From Auriscalpium vulgare (taxonomy: Eukaryota; Basidiomycota; Agaricomycetes; Russulales; Auriscalpiaceae), in NCBI GenBank assembly GCA_019915015.1, contig JAHBBC010000020.1, positions 620,001-684,000 on the forward strand: a stretch of 64,000 nucleotides of DNA, in the 5' to 3' direction. This document shows, piece after piece, positions 1 to 10,555 of the stretch. Within the stretch, counting starts at the first letter, position 1; every line of letters begins with the position of its first letter. The translations under genes and the position numbers were made by a program. The notes under the pieces were generated by a model. It was not told where the DNA came from. It searched no databases and saw only the letters and a list, made by a program, of their open reading frames with translations.

Positions 1-424
1 CGTGCTCGTGCTCATCGCGCAGCAGACGGGAGGGAGCAGGGAGAGCCCTGCCATCAAACGCGCGAGAATCAGCGCAGCCCAGGGCAAGGAAGAGGAAATC
101 GGCCGTACATGCGCCGGCGGGGAGCCCGAAGAGGACGGCACACATAACGGTGCCAGCGATGGATGGCGAGGGGAGAATCGCCGCCATGACGAAGCTGCCA
201 CAGGCTGTCGCCGAAACTGCAAACACAATGAGTGTGCCGCACTTTGCCGCTGCCAGATTGAACAGAATGGCTCCGGGTATTGCTGCGCCGCACAGGATGG
301 CGGGCTAGAAGCGGGGCTGTCAGGCAGTGTCAGACAATATAGGTGAAGATGGAACTGACTATGTAATATGCGAATGCACGGTCACCTACGCCTCGGTGGA
401 TCACGTTCAGTTGAAGATAGAAGT
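1..424 (-). CDS. MFS transporter, monocarboxylate-transporter type (partial, 3' half)
   Basis: Two exons can be read on the minus strand, 424-360 and 304-1, joined in frame across a 55-nt intron with a GT donor and AG acceptor. The first reads FYLQLNVIHRGVGDRAFAYYI and the second begins PAILCGAAIPG. This matches the region around transmembrane helices 7-10 of fungal monocarboxylate-type MFS transporters (xFYLQL then AILNxASxxGR in the family). Further hydrophobic helices follow (TLIVFAVSATACGSFVMAAI, VMCAVLFGLPAG). The C terminus lies beyond the left edge. Upstream I could not find the six N-terminal helices, and a hydrophobin-type promoter copy lies about 300 bases away, so this may be a 5'-truncated relic. 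The family-typical GR after the ASxxG motif is replaced by GAI, which also suggests decay. Family call is fairly secure; functionality is doubtful. Confidence 0.5.
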
Positions 425-1397
425 CTGTGGTTGAATTGATGAGATCTCAGGAGGCTAGGTCGCAGCGTGGTCACCAACACATAAAGTAGAACCCCCAGTT
501 CGTGCACAGAGCTCTGCACCCGCGCGCCGAACAGCGTCATCCATGCACGGCGAACATCGACATGTAGCTGGTTGGGGTCATGGTACTTTATCAATGCGAA
601 GGACGGCGAGGTGGCGGGCGTCGGCATGTTAGGTGGTATAGGAGAGCGGAAGGGCACCCGGAGGGTCGTGCGGCCGAGATGCCGCGATGCCGGTGCCGGA
701 CGAGGCGAACGGCGCCATGCGGGTGGCCTTGGGTGGTGGGATGCGGGTGCGGGGCAGAGACGCGGGGCGCGCGGTCTATATGCGCTTCGGGGGCACCGGG
801 CGGGCGGATTGCGTCGATGTTCCAGGCGTAAAACGTAGATGAGCTGCGTGCGTGCGAAGAGGACGTTGAAAAGCGCACAAGACAAGAGGGCAGGAACCTT
901 CGGCACCCACCTAGCGCCTTGGTACGCCGCGTGTATCGGCGGCCTGGGCACTCCAGGAGCGTGAGGATCAGATAAGGGGCAGGGAGGGGCGCTGCAAGTG
1001 CGCCTGAGCTCGTCGTGGCGGGATATCTCGTCGACGACGCGTGCGACGGGGTCCAAGCTGTGGCCTGGTGGGCGAGCACGCTCAGCCTTGGGTCGATGGA
1101 CAGCTGCTCCGTCGACAGCGTTACTCGGCGACAGTGCGCAGCGGCCGCGAGGCCATCGACGTTGAGAGTGAGAGGCGCGCAGAGACGGCGAGGGCGGGCA
1201 CCCGATTAGGATCGGAGGATCGGGCCGCCGAGCTGCCGATCGGATGCCGCCGGCCGAGACGCGCTCACAAGACACCCAAAGACACCTTGGAAATGATGTG
1301 ATTATATGCGACCCCGATACAGTAAAGTACCAGCTACGCGACATGTGAACGAATGGCAGGGTATAGAAATGTCCGCAAGGCCAATCTCCTACAGCAC
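425..1397. other. Intergenic region holding a duplicated promoter
   Basis: No gene with a convincing start, splice sites and family signature was found here. The stretch 717-840 is a diverged copy of the promoter of the neighbouring hydrophobin-like gene. A short reading frame on the minus strand (631 to 382) follows that copy but overlaps the transporter exon in another frame and resembles nothing I know. Confidence 0.5.
775..783 (-). promoter_or_regulatory. TATA box in duplicated hydrophobin-type promoter
   Basis: The minus strand reads gcatataga, in the same context (GCGCC-rich flank, then a CCCGCAYCCCA motif) as the TATA box of the hydrophobin-like gene. No intact hydrophobin coding sequence follows it. 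Confidence 0.45.
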
Positions 1398-2025
1398 CTA
1401 CGACAACACAGACGGAACAGCTACGTTGTTGCAGGCGACGGTCGCCAAGCTAGACTGAAGCGCCAGTCAGCAAGCTATGGTAAACGCGCAAGGAAGGAGT
1501 AACTTACAAACTGGTTGTTGTTGCAGCACGTCGGCGTCATCGTACTATCGAGGCACACGCCCAGAGCGTCGGTCGCGATGCAAAGACCACTGAGCAAGGC
1601 GGCCTGCGAAGAACAACACCACATCAGCATGCAGTCAGAATGAACCAGGGTTTGACGTCACGTACCGCACTGTCGGTGCCGTCTGGGCAGCAAACCGTTG
1701 GCCCCGAGCAGGTGGTGGCGTCGGTGTTGGCGTTAGCGTTCGCAGTCGCGCTGCTGCTATCGCCGCTGCCTCCACCGCTGCCTCCGCTGTTCCCGCCGTC
1801 GCCGCTGCCTCCACCGCTGCCTCCGTTGTTCCCGCCGTCGCCGCCGCCTCCACCAACCGCAGGGCCCGCCGTCGAACCCGAGCTACCACCCGACGTACTG
1901 TCCTGCGCGACGGCATTCGTGTTGGCGGTGTCGCCGCAGTCGGCCACGGGGGACGCAGCGGCGAAGACCGCGAGGCTGGCGACGAGGTACACGGCGAGGG
2001 TAGAGAACTTGAGAGACGAAAGCAT
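1398..2025 (-). CDS. Hydrophobin-like small secreted eight-cysteine protein
   Basis: Three exons on the minus strand (2025-1666, 1603-1508, 1454-1398) give a protein of about 170 residues. It starts with a clear signal peptide (MLSSLKFSTLAVYLVASLAV, cleavage probably after AAAS). A Gly/Ser/Asp/Asn-rich linker of two and a half 13-residue repeats follows, then a C-terminal domain with the hydrophobin order C-CC-C-C-CC-C. The end, CCNNNQFSSLATVAC, resembles the CCxNNxFxGLVxxGC end of basidiomycete class I hydrophobins. Spacing is unusual: C-x5-CC-x14-C-x8-C-x8-CC-x12-C, with a CC-to-C loop far shorter than class I (about 30 or more). One extra Cys lies near the mature N terminus. Such proteins self-assemble at air-water or wall interfaces; that role is inferred. 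Frame and splice sites agree well. Confidence 0.75.
1763..1840 (-). repeat. 39-bp coding tandem repeat, two copies
   Basis: Two 39-bp units (1763-1801 and 1802-1840), differing by very few bases, encode a 13-residue Gly/Ser/Asp/Asn block (GDGGNxGGSGGGS) in the linker of the hydrophobin-like protein. A partial third unit follows. Confidence 0.85.
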
Positions 2026-3054
2026 TGCGAAAGCTGAGGGAGAGTAGAGAAGAGAGAGTGGGCGGCCTTGGGTTGCGCGGGGAGTCTTGGAAGTGGGATG
2101 CGGGGCACAGACGCAGGGCGCGCGGCTTATATGCGTTTCTGGCGCACCGGGCGGGCGGCGGGATGCGTGCCGATCGAGGGTGGCGTTCCGTTTGCGGCGA
2201 GAATCCGGGCGTGAAACGTAGAAGCCGTCGGCCGTTCTGGAAGGGTGTCCGTGGACGTCGTGCTGCCCGCCGCCGCGAGGTCCACGACGTCGTCTGAAGA
2301 CGCTGCTGGTCCCCGCCGCCGACACAGCGCGCCTAGAAGTACGCGCAGACGAGCGGGGACGGGGGAGCGGGAGACCATCGCCGTTGGAGCGGTCTGCGTT
2401 GTGGAGTCGTCGCCGAAAGTGGACCGCCGAAAGTGGACGAGAAGCAGGGTGTCCGACGTCATCGAGTATTAGGCATTTAACCACTGACGGCTGCCCAGAT
2501 CTTCTCCGCCGGTGCCCAACGCCAGCTCTCCGCTTTACGCGCAGTCTAGAGTGCTCGGGAGTGCAAGCTTCCGCCGGCAAGCAGAGCGGGACACAGGCAG
2601 CAAGCAGGCTTGTTGACGCAGAGCTCGGCGATGGACGCCAGTGGGTCCACTGTGCGCTCGATCTGGCCGACAGCAGCTCCACAAGGCGGAACGCCCACAA
2701 AGAACGTGGAGCTGTCGAAAGAAGCTGGTCCAGATAGAGCGACGATCGACAGGCGCCACCACGCCGCCGCCAAGCTGACGACGTACTTCCATGTGATACT
2801 GTACAACCATCGGCGCGTCGGACTCGACGGCCGACGGAAGATGCGAGCAACCCGCTACCAGACGGCGAGAGCCCCAGCAGCTGGAAAGATGGACGCAGTC
2901 GAGTAGAGCAGACTGGGAAAGGGAGGAGAATCCGGGGAACGAATAGAGGCTGAAGCTGAAGACGCAGCACATCAGAGGAGACAAAACCATCAAGTCGAAA
3001 GAACGGCGTACCTCCCACTCATCACGACGGCGAGCGTCAGCTATCCCAAAGACA
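2026..3054. other. Intergenic region upstream of hydrophobin-like gene
   Basis: Holds the promoter of the hydrophobin-like gene (roughly 2055-2222). Long open frames exist on both strands because of GC-rich composition, but none has a family signature or sensible splice structure. I see no further gene. Confidence 0.5.
2126..2134 (-). promoter_or_regulatory. TATA box of hydrophobin-like gene
   Basis: The minus strand reads gcatataag about 100 bases upstream of the start codon at 2025, a usual core-promoter distance for a highly expressed fungal gene. Confidence 0.6.
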
Positions 3055-6000
3055 TCAGGTGCCAGCACTCGGCAGCCACCGCACCCCGCCCGACCGCGTC
3101 TTTTCCGCGCGGTACACCTTGACGAGCCTCTCCAGCCTCTCCAGCCGCAGCGCGAGCGCCGCAACCTCTCCGTCCGCCGGCGCAAGCAGCACCCGCGGCA
3201 TACGGCAGCGGACCAGAGCCCGTCCGTCCGCGTGCGCCTCGCGGGATACATGCGGAAGGCGTCTATCACCCGCCTCGCACGCGGTGCAGTATATCCCTAG
3301 CCCAGGTCGGTGGTCAGCGCAGACACAGGGACAGGAGGGCATGTGGCGTACCTGGGCACGCCACGCAGCGCCAGAACGCCTCTGCCAGGCGCGCCCCGCA
3401 CGCCCCGCAGTTCGGGCTGTCCCTGTGCGCCTCCGCAGCGCGCCGCGCCGCGCCGAACGCCTGCCCGTGCTGCCGCGCGAGAATCACCCGGCGCGTCTTG
3501 AGCAGGCGGTGCGACGCGTCGTGCAGCAGCATCCCGTCGGCGTCTCTGCCTCCGTCGGCCGAGGGGAAGGGGGCGAGCGCGTAGGCCATGCATGCCTCGG
3601 CTGCGCAGAAGTCGACCGTGGGCAGCGCCGGGCAGTCCACGCAGACGATGCGCGCGCCGACGATGGGGCGCTTGCATGCGCGGCACCAGCACCTGTGCAC
3701 GGCGGGCACCTCTGCGCCACTTCTCTTTTTGGGGGGCGCCACCGCCGCGTACTGCAATATGTCTTGTGGTAGAGGTGCGGGATTCTCGCTGGCGTCGTTG
3801 TACGGTATGACGGGGGACCGCAGCGTGGCGACGTACTCTGGTGTCCAGAGCGCGTTCGTGCTGAGGTCGTCGTCGGTGTACTGGAACTGCGTCGCGTGAG
3901 CTAATGGCCCCTGAGAACTAAGGAAGAAGAGATAGACAAACCATGCCGTGCGCAAAGTGCGCAAGCTTTATTTGCGGGTCAAGGCCATGATGACGAAAGA
4001 CATCTACAGACCAGATACAAATCAGCCATGCTTGCCGCACAGCGCGCGGAGAAGCACGCGCATACTTTGCAGATCCCGCTTCCTATACTCCATCGCCCGT
4101 TTCAGCGTCCGCACGCTCTCGATGGCATCCGGCACCTCGCGCGGCGCGAGCACCTTCGTCCGCGCGACGCGCATGATCTCAAAGTGGCGGCGCACAAGGA
4201 GGTACAGCACCGGCAGCGCAAACTAGCACAGCACCCAATGCATCAGCTCCGCATTCCACCACGTAGATACTATAACACCCACCGTTTCCACGCGGCCCGA
4301 CCCCGCGACCAGCGCGAGCGCGTCCTCGCCGTCCAGCACGTACCCCACCGCGCCCAAGCCGCGCGCGAGACGGCGCTCCTCGTCGTGCCCGTGCACCGCG
4401 AACTGCACCCGCGACGCCTCGAGTGCCACTTCGTCGGTGGAGGCTGGGGCGAAGGCGGGGGTGAGCGGCGCGAGGAGCCCGTGCGCCCAGAACCACACGC
4501 CGTCGGCGGAGAGGTAGTGCTCGAGCGCGGGGCGGTTCGCCGGGAGGAGGTGCGCGCGCAGGCCCTCCATTCTCGCGAAGAGCGTTTCGATCTGCGCGGC
4601 GTAATACTTCAGGGAGGCGTGCCAGCCTGTCAATATTAATTCCGATCGTTAGATAGGCGGTAGGAGGTGGGGGAGGAGAGCGGTTTGTACCGACAGCCCA
4701 ATATGCTATCCAATAGGGGAGGCTGGGAGGTTGAATTTCAGCGGAGACAAGATAGGGATCACCTGCACGCGCACCTCCAATCCGCCGGCCGAGCGGTAGT
4801 GAACGCGTTGATCTGCGCGACAGTGATGAACCCAGACGCTTCGTCGCCAAATGCCTCCAGGATCGGCTGGAGCCACATCAGATCGATGAACGTGATGGCC
4901 CACGCGTCCTGATCGTCCGTGTTGGCGAGGAGGTGCTCGGCGTAGTGGTCGTGTAGCGCGAGGATGAGGTCCCGGCCTTTGACGTGTCCGCGCCAGCCCT
5001 GGAGGATGGACTGTCAGAGTATTCGCCATAGCTATTTTATGTCAGACCCACCATTTCTTTCCATATAGATCGCATAGCCTGGTTAATGGCGTTCAGGACA
5101 TTGCACTGCTAAGTTACAAGATTCTGCGTACTCACCTTGTCAAGGATCCGGTCATGCGGCTTCTTACCGACTGGCCGGAGGGGTTCAGTAAGCGCATCCT
5201 CCTCCTCGATCTCTTGTTGCTGCGCATCAAACTTGCGCGTGAAAACCACGAGGTTCTCTTTGAGTGCTGCATCCTTGCTGACGCCCAGCTCTTCCTTGAG
5301 CTCAGAAGGGGTCGGCGCCGGAGTGCGGCTCGAGAGCACAGTCTTGAGCGCGGCGTCGTTATGCAAGACAGCTTGAGCGCCGCCAAATTTGTTCACGAGA
5401 TCCATCAGCGCTTTCTGCTCGGGACTGACGAGCTGCTGGAATAGCGCGATCATCGCATCCATCCTATAACCCGCGCGATTAGATTAGATTAGATCCAGAG
5501 CGAGAGATAACGAACTTTTTCTCCAGCTCTTGCGTCGTGTGCTCGATAGAACCGAGCGCGGCCTTTGCGCCGTCTACGCCTTGCGCGGTATGTATGCCCA
5601 GTGCGAACTGGAACTCAGTCCGGCGCTTCGTGAACAGCTCGACGAACCCGAGGAGCGTCTCGTCCCACATCGGTCCCTGGAACACCTTCGCGAAGAGACT
5701 CTTCTTCGAGTAGGCGTCGCACGCGTTCGAGCAGTCTTTGATGTCTTCCGCAGTCTGCGAGATGAGCGCCTCAAGACGATCTTTCATCACCGCGTTGTCG
5801 GGCGCAAAGAGCTTGTCGTCGCGTACGTCTTTGAGCCTGGGGAATACTCCGTTAGCCGCGAAGCGACCGCAAAGAATACAGCTTACTGCATAAGGACGGC
5901 CATCATCTCCTGCATCTCGGTATACAACAGGATGACCTTCTTCTCATTGTCGCGCCGCTTGCGCTCGAGCGTGTATACGGTCTTGAACACCAGGACAGGT

Positions 6001-6171
6001 GCTGGCCGCGGCATCAGTATGCGCGGAAAGATGCTGGAGAAGCGGGCGAGCGAGCGACCTACCCTGGATGATCGGATGCAGATCTGCGACGGCGTCGAGC
6101 CCTTGCATGAGCGTCGGTATGGCCTTGAAGAACATGCCGGTACGCTCCTGGGCGACTTGCGGTGCGCTCAT
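3055..6171 (-). CDS. EF-hand and ZZ-zinc-finger protein with helical N-terminal domain
   Basis: A many-exon gene. Exons that join cleanly are 6171-6063, 6001-5887, 5836-5516, 5463-5136, a 27-nt micro-exon (AMRSIWKEM) near 5070, 5010-4775, 4722-4691 and from 4626. The N-terminal helical region (FKTVYTLERKRRDNEKKV, then KDCSNACDAYSKK) is typical of a large mushroom family annotated only as EF-hand proteins. An EF-hand-like loop follows (FGDEASGFITVAQINAF), then a membrane-like stretch FALPVLYLLV. The C terminus has two Cys pairs of ZZ type (CWCRACKRP ... CVDC, and CGACGARLAEAFWRCVAC ... CTAC) and a short Leu-rich coil. The order suggests a calcium-responsive scaffold, an inference. Splicing between about 4080 and 3950 is not resolved, so the middle may differ. 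An in-frame ATG at 6210 is an alternative start. Confidence 0.75.
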
Positions 6172-6249
6172 GTGTGAAGCTTCAACGTGTGAGACATTGT
6201 ACGAAGGCATGCCGCCATGGTCATTGGCGCTCGCTGACAGAAACGGTCG

Positions 6250-7037
6250 TCAGCGCATCGCCAGCTGGAATATACGGTGGACGACATACGGAAGTCACTC
6301 GGCCGCGGCGGGTCGCCATGCTTGTTAGGCGGTCCATTCCTCACGCGATCCCACGTGTCAGTCAAGAAGGAAGGTGTAGGTGGAGCAGCTACACGAATCG
6401 GCACAAAGGGTGCAACATATGTCGGTTGAGGTGGAGCGTGTTGAATCGGTGGCGAATGGGATATTTGCGGAGGTGAAGCAGTGCGTGCCTGAAGAACTGG
6501 CGCGGCCGGTGAAGGCAGCCCAGTGATAAAGCGCCAGGCCCGCCCCAGAGACAACTTGCGCTCGAAATCTGCGCGGGGCGAGGGCGGGCGCCCCGCAGGC
6601 GGCGACAGGCGTCTCGGAGGTGGTGAAGGGGGCCGGAAAGAAGGACTCCGAGCATGCACAGCAGGATCCAGGGCCATCATGTCGCTTGTCAATCCACCAG
6701 ATAGCCATGATGGGGAGGGAATGGAAAATCCTTCGGCAGCGTCAACAGACGGGGGCTGATGCCAATAAGAGTAATCATCGTCGAGGGCAGAGCGGGTCGG
6801 CAGGACGGGGTTTGGGGACTGGTAAGCATAAGATGATTCCGGTGGAGCAGCGGGGAAGGGTTGCGAAGTCCCATACGATGAGGAGCCCTCGCCCGACGGG
6901 AATCGGGTAGGGTGGTAACCACTCGTGCCCGCTACGGGCACGTAGTGGGACGAGCTTGGGATGTGATCATGACTGGGAGGGTCCGAGCGTGAGGAGTACT
7001 GCATCTTGCGCCCCGAAGGTTGCGATGAGGACCGCAT
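6250..7037 (-). CDS. Uncharacterised proline/serine-rich disordered protein
   Basis: One long exon (7037-6345) and a short last exon (6264-6250) joined across an 80-nt intron (donor gtgagg, acceptor ttccag) give a protein of about 235 residues ending TDTWDRLAMR. It is rich in Pro, Ser and Tyr (for example RPPSPPPRRLSPPAGRPPSP), with no folded domain, signal peptide or membrane segment. A TATA-like sequence lies about 110 bases upstream of the chosen start. The stop lies only 79 bases before the start of the EF-hand/ZZ gene on the same strand, so the two promoters and terminators must be compact or overlapping. I do not recognise the family; existence as a gene is moderately supported by the open frame and clean last intron. 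Confidence 0.5.
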
Positions 7038-7142
7038 CGCAGAGGCAGGGCTGCTTCCAGTCTGTTTCCGAGCACATATACTGAGGAAGAAGTGGGAACT
7101 TGAAGTGAGTCGCGAGAAGACGTAATGAGTTGGTACAGCCTC

Positions 7143-7155
7143 GCATATAAATAGC
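7143..7155 (-). promoter_or_regulatory. TATA box upstream of the disordered-protein gene
   Basis: The minus strand reads gctatttatatgc, about 110 bases before the chosen start at 7037. Confidence 0.45.
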
Positions 7156-7608
7156 ATGTCAAGATCACGAACTGTAGCGCTTGTCTGACATATGCCTCAC
7201 AGTCCCAAACTGTCCGAATTGCGGTCGCGTAGGTCTTGGACTGAGCTACTTTGCCGGGCGAAAGACAATGGGCAGCTAGCCTTTGCGTCGTAGAGATTTG
7301 ATAGGGATTGCTAGACAGGATGACGGCTGCTTTGCATGAGGATTCAGCGTGAGCAATCGTAAAGCAGATACGATCAACTTACGTCAAGTACCACAGCGCT
7401 CCCCACCTGCGCAGAGACCTCTTCAAGTTCGATGAGTCGCACATCAATATTTTGTTGATTTCTTGAAGCAATCTGCTGGGACGGCGAGTATTCTGAGAGA
7501 TTGCAAAGGAGTGATAGAATCAATCCACGAGATAGTCGGGCCTGGCAGGGTGGACTGAAAATAGGCTGAGGACAGGCGGTCGCGACAAGATGGGGTCTGG
7601 CCCCTGCC

Positions 7609-7640
7609 GGTCCGCTGCGGTCCCTCGGCCGCAGCGGACC
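7609..7640. repeat. Perfect 12-bp inverted repeat with 8-nt loop
   Basis: The arm at 7609-7620 (ggtccgctgcgg) is exactly complementary to 7629-7640, separated by 8 bases. It could form a very stable GC-rich hairpin in RNA from either strand. Confidence 0.8.
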
Positions 7641-8759
7641 GCTCCAGTGGCAGTGCATCTCCCGTTTCTTCGACTTCCAGCTTGAACTCTATGACGGTCA
7701 ATTCTCTCAACGCAATCGCGAAGAATTTGAAGTCGCGGACGTCTCGGACTTGAAGCGCACTGCGCTCAAACCTGGGTACCCCGAGGGTCGAGGGGCCTTC
7801 CAATTGATAGCTGGAAAGTAAGGTATGCAACTCATACGATGTTCACGTTTGAGGCTTCTGACATTTTCCAGTCAGTCTGCGTGACGAAGGGCTGTGCGTT
7901 CGAGGGCATGTTTCCAGATTTGCCTTCGCTAGCCTGGTCCAACTCCAGAAAAGTATGCTTTGCCTTCGAGACTCTGCATGCAGTGCTCACTGTTTCTCTG
8001 AAAGTTTCATGAAGTCTGCGAGGCCTGTCATGACCGCGTCACATTTCTCGCTCGGGATCGACGGCCCAAATATTTCACTGAGCGGAAAGGTTGCATGTGA
8101 AACATGATATTCCCCATGGGCCATGGGGGTACGTACCTACACACATATTCTGTATCTGACACGGTGGCGCAATCGCGATTTGTGGGCGGCCATCGCTGTG
8201 GCGCCCGGAAGTGTAAGGTATCGCGGAACCCGTGCGGAATTCTTCGCCTACGGTGACAGCCTTTTAATTAGTTTAATCCCTCCACAGATACATCATATCG
8301 GAACTCCACATGCGATCGGTCGCACTCCTCGACGCTGAACTATCTGCATGCGTGTATCAGGGTTTCGCTCCGGAGCGCCTCCGTTCATAATACACGACAC
8401 TGCCTTGGCGCTCGCGCGTTGCTGATACAATCCTTTTTGTCTTCCAACAAGTCAGCAGGCCCGTCGCTTCAGTGCAGGTTTAACGAGAGTCGGAAGCTTT
8501 GGTGCCGTACGTTCTTTTTTTCCCGCTGCGACCTCCACGTTCACTCACTGTAATTGATCGAATGATCAGCGACAGCCCCGCGAGGCGGTCCACGCAAGCG
8601 ATAACGACACGCCCCTCGACTCCGAGCATTGTTGGGGTATGGAGCAGATAGGCTAAAGTCACATTGGCGCGCGGTAAACGCCTAATAACATACAGACTGC
8701 ATACAGAGTAAATATGGCAAGAGTATAATCACAGTATGCACGGAGGACGTTATCGATTG

Positions 8760-10102
8760 CTACGGCTCTGCCATAGCGGGTACTTTGGATGCTATGTACC
8801 TCGCTGTTCGCAAAAAGTGCTTCGCGTCAAGATAGAGACGAAGAAACGCCCACTCATTCCTTCGCACAAGGCGCGATCGGAGTTTCTTCTCGGTCAAACG
8901 GTCCGAAATCCTCTGAAACTCCTCGACGACGTTATCGATCGGTGGACGCTCGCTTGGCAGCTCGCGGACCATCTTGGCCACCAGAGCCTCGAGAAAATCG
9001 AACCCGCGATACTTCTGTGTGATCGCAATGTCAGAGATGCGACGCGCAATGCGCAACAATCATACCTGGATGAGTTCCTGACGTATCAAGTTTCCCAGGT
9101 AATATACATCGGTTGGGAAGGGGTCGCACAAGGTGAAGCCATCGCGGTGCTCCGGCGCAGACTTGTCTCCGCCGCGCACGGGGTCGTCTCGAGCCGGAAC
9201 CCCGGGAGCGTACCACTTGGATAGGCCGAAATCGATCAGGAAGTAGCGCGGGGGACGCAGTGTCCGCGAGAAATGCTTGGCTTTCCCTCTGAAGTTCAGT
9301 TTCCTGTCCAATTTGATGGGATGGAACGAGTTCGGGTACATCCGCGACGGGTCGAGCATGATGTTCAACGACGTGCAGTCCCTACGAAGAGCACGTCAGG
9401 GCGAGCGACTGCGCCACAAATCGGAACACCTGCCTGTGAGCATAGTTGTGCTCATGCATGAAAGTGATCCCCTTGCACGCGGTCAGCAAAAGCCAGCGTC
9501 AGAAGCTCCAGCCAGCCTGACCTCGAATATTTGGGACAGAAATGGAACCAGTTCGCCGAATGTTTGGAATGGCGGGTCGTTGAAAGGCCTCAGCCTCGGC
9601 ATAACAATGAGACGAATGTCGTGGAATGGCACATCGATGATCTCGAAGACCGGGACGCAGTGATTTCGGGGATCGGATGCGAGCAAGTTGCTCGAGAAGT
9701 AACGCGCCGTCTCCACCTCAGAGCTGGAGTCGTCTTTGGTGCGAAGCATCTTCATAACGACTTGCGCGTTGTCAGAAATACGTGTTGCGTCCATCGCGCT
9801 GACCCACTAGCAGTGCACAGCGTCAGCGTCCTGAGACGCGGACTGAATGTGAGACTCACCAACCGATCCTGTCCATCTTCCGTCTTCCATTTCTCTGTCC
9901 TATTAACCCTCCAGGACGGACTCCACCCCTGTCTGTAGCGCGCACGGAGCCTATACCCTCGTATCTCGAGCCAATTCTGCTGGCGCACCCACCACCGGTC
10001 AGCAGCGCTCAGGTGAGCCGAGTCGGCGCGGTGCAGTCGTTCTTCCTCGCGAGGGTGTATCCACTCTTCCGATTGAAGAGCTGCTGGCGAAGAGAACGCC
10101 AT
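8760..10102 (-). CDS. Divergent protein kinase
   Basis: Five exons (10102-9860, 9806-9522, 9471-9434, 9381-9066, 9014-8760) give about 378 residues. Kinase landmarks in order: a VAIK-like lysine in QVVMK, hinge region VMPRLRPFND, catalytic loop AHRDCTSLNIMLD, DFG in YFLIDFGLS, and an APE-like SAPEH. The Gly-rich loop is not recognisable (the corresponding part is SAMDATRISDNAQ). The N terminus (RWWVRQQNWLEIRGYRLRAR) and the loop sequence fit a basidiomycete kinase family often predicted beside lineage-specific genes; substrate unknown. The intron at 9382-9433 interrupts the HRD motif (AG/G of the Arg codon) and must use a GC donor (AG/gcaggt), because the nearby GT would break the frame. All other junctions are GT-AG and in frame. 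Probably a functional cytoplasmic kinase. Confidence 0.8.
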
Positions 10103-10555
10103 ACTGGTTGAAGGGAAGGGCGTATTTTGGCCTCATGTTATGGGCACTGAGCGATGATATTGTCGGGACACAAGTGCAGTAAGAGCAGCAGCGGCACGAG
10201 GCTGCAGCCCGTCGTCACGGCATCTGCCGAACTGCCACGTTCAATTGTAGTGACATAAATTAATTCTTCTCTTCAGAACGGACGACATGCACGCCCTCTC
10301 GGAGTCAACGCTGTTCTGCATCGCTTTTTCGGAACAAGATAACGGCCGACAGGGCTAGTGGCTTCATTTCGCGGCGTCGTCGGTCTCCAGGAGCCGCAAC
10401 GGTGGTCTCCCATTTGTCTGTTCGTGCTAGGCGCCCCCAGCAAGTACTCCGAGTTGCTGGGCTGTACTTGCTGTACCTTGATACTTATATGGTGACCTAT
10501 ATCTTTCATCGACCCCTTTGTCCCCCACGTTGACATTCATCCGTTTGCAGTCGTC
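10103..10555. other. Divergent intergenic region
   Basis: Separates the kinase (minus) from the first gene of the helical-protein array (plus) and presumably holds both promoters. No gene seen. Confidence 0.5.

Larger units (their letters stand above)
7038..8759. other. Region without a confident gene
   Basis: Between about 7830 and 7374 the minus strand has open frames in two registers that could be exons (one ends RLIELEEVSAQVGSAVVLD followed by a good gtaagt donor at about 7379), but I could not build a complete gene or recognise a family. The hairpin at 7609-7640 lies inside it. From 7830 to 8759 I see nothing convincing. Confidence 0.35.

Noticed and set aside
1640..2047. Pro-rich open frame on the plus strand
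   Set aside because: It is the antisense of the Gly/Ser repeat linker and has no independent support.
1624..3018. A 464-codon open frame on the minus strand
   Set aside because: Only its last part (from 2025) is the first exon of the hydrophobin-like gene; the rest runs through the promoter and is open because of GC-rich composition.
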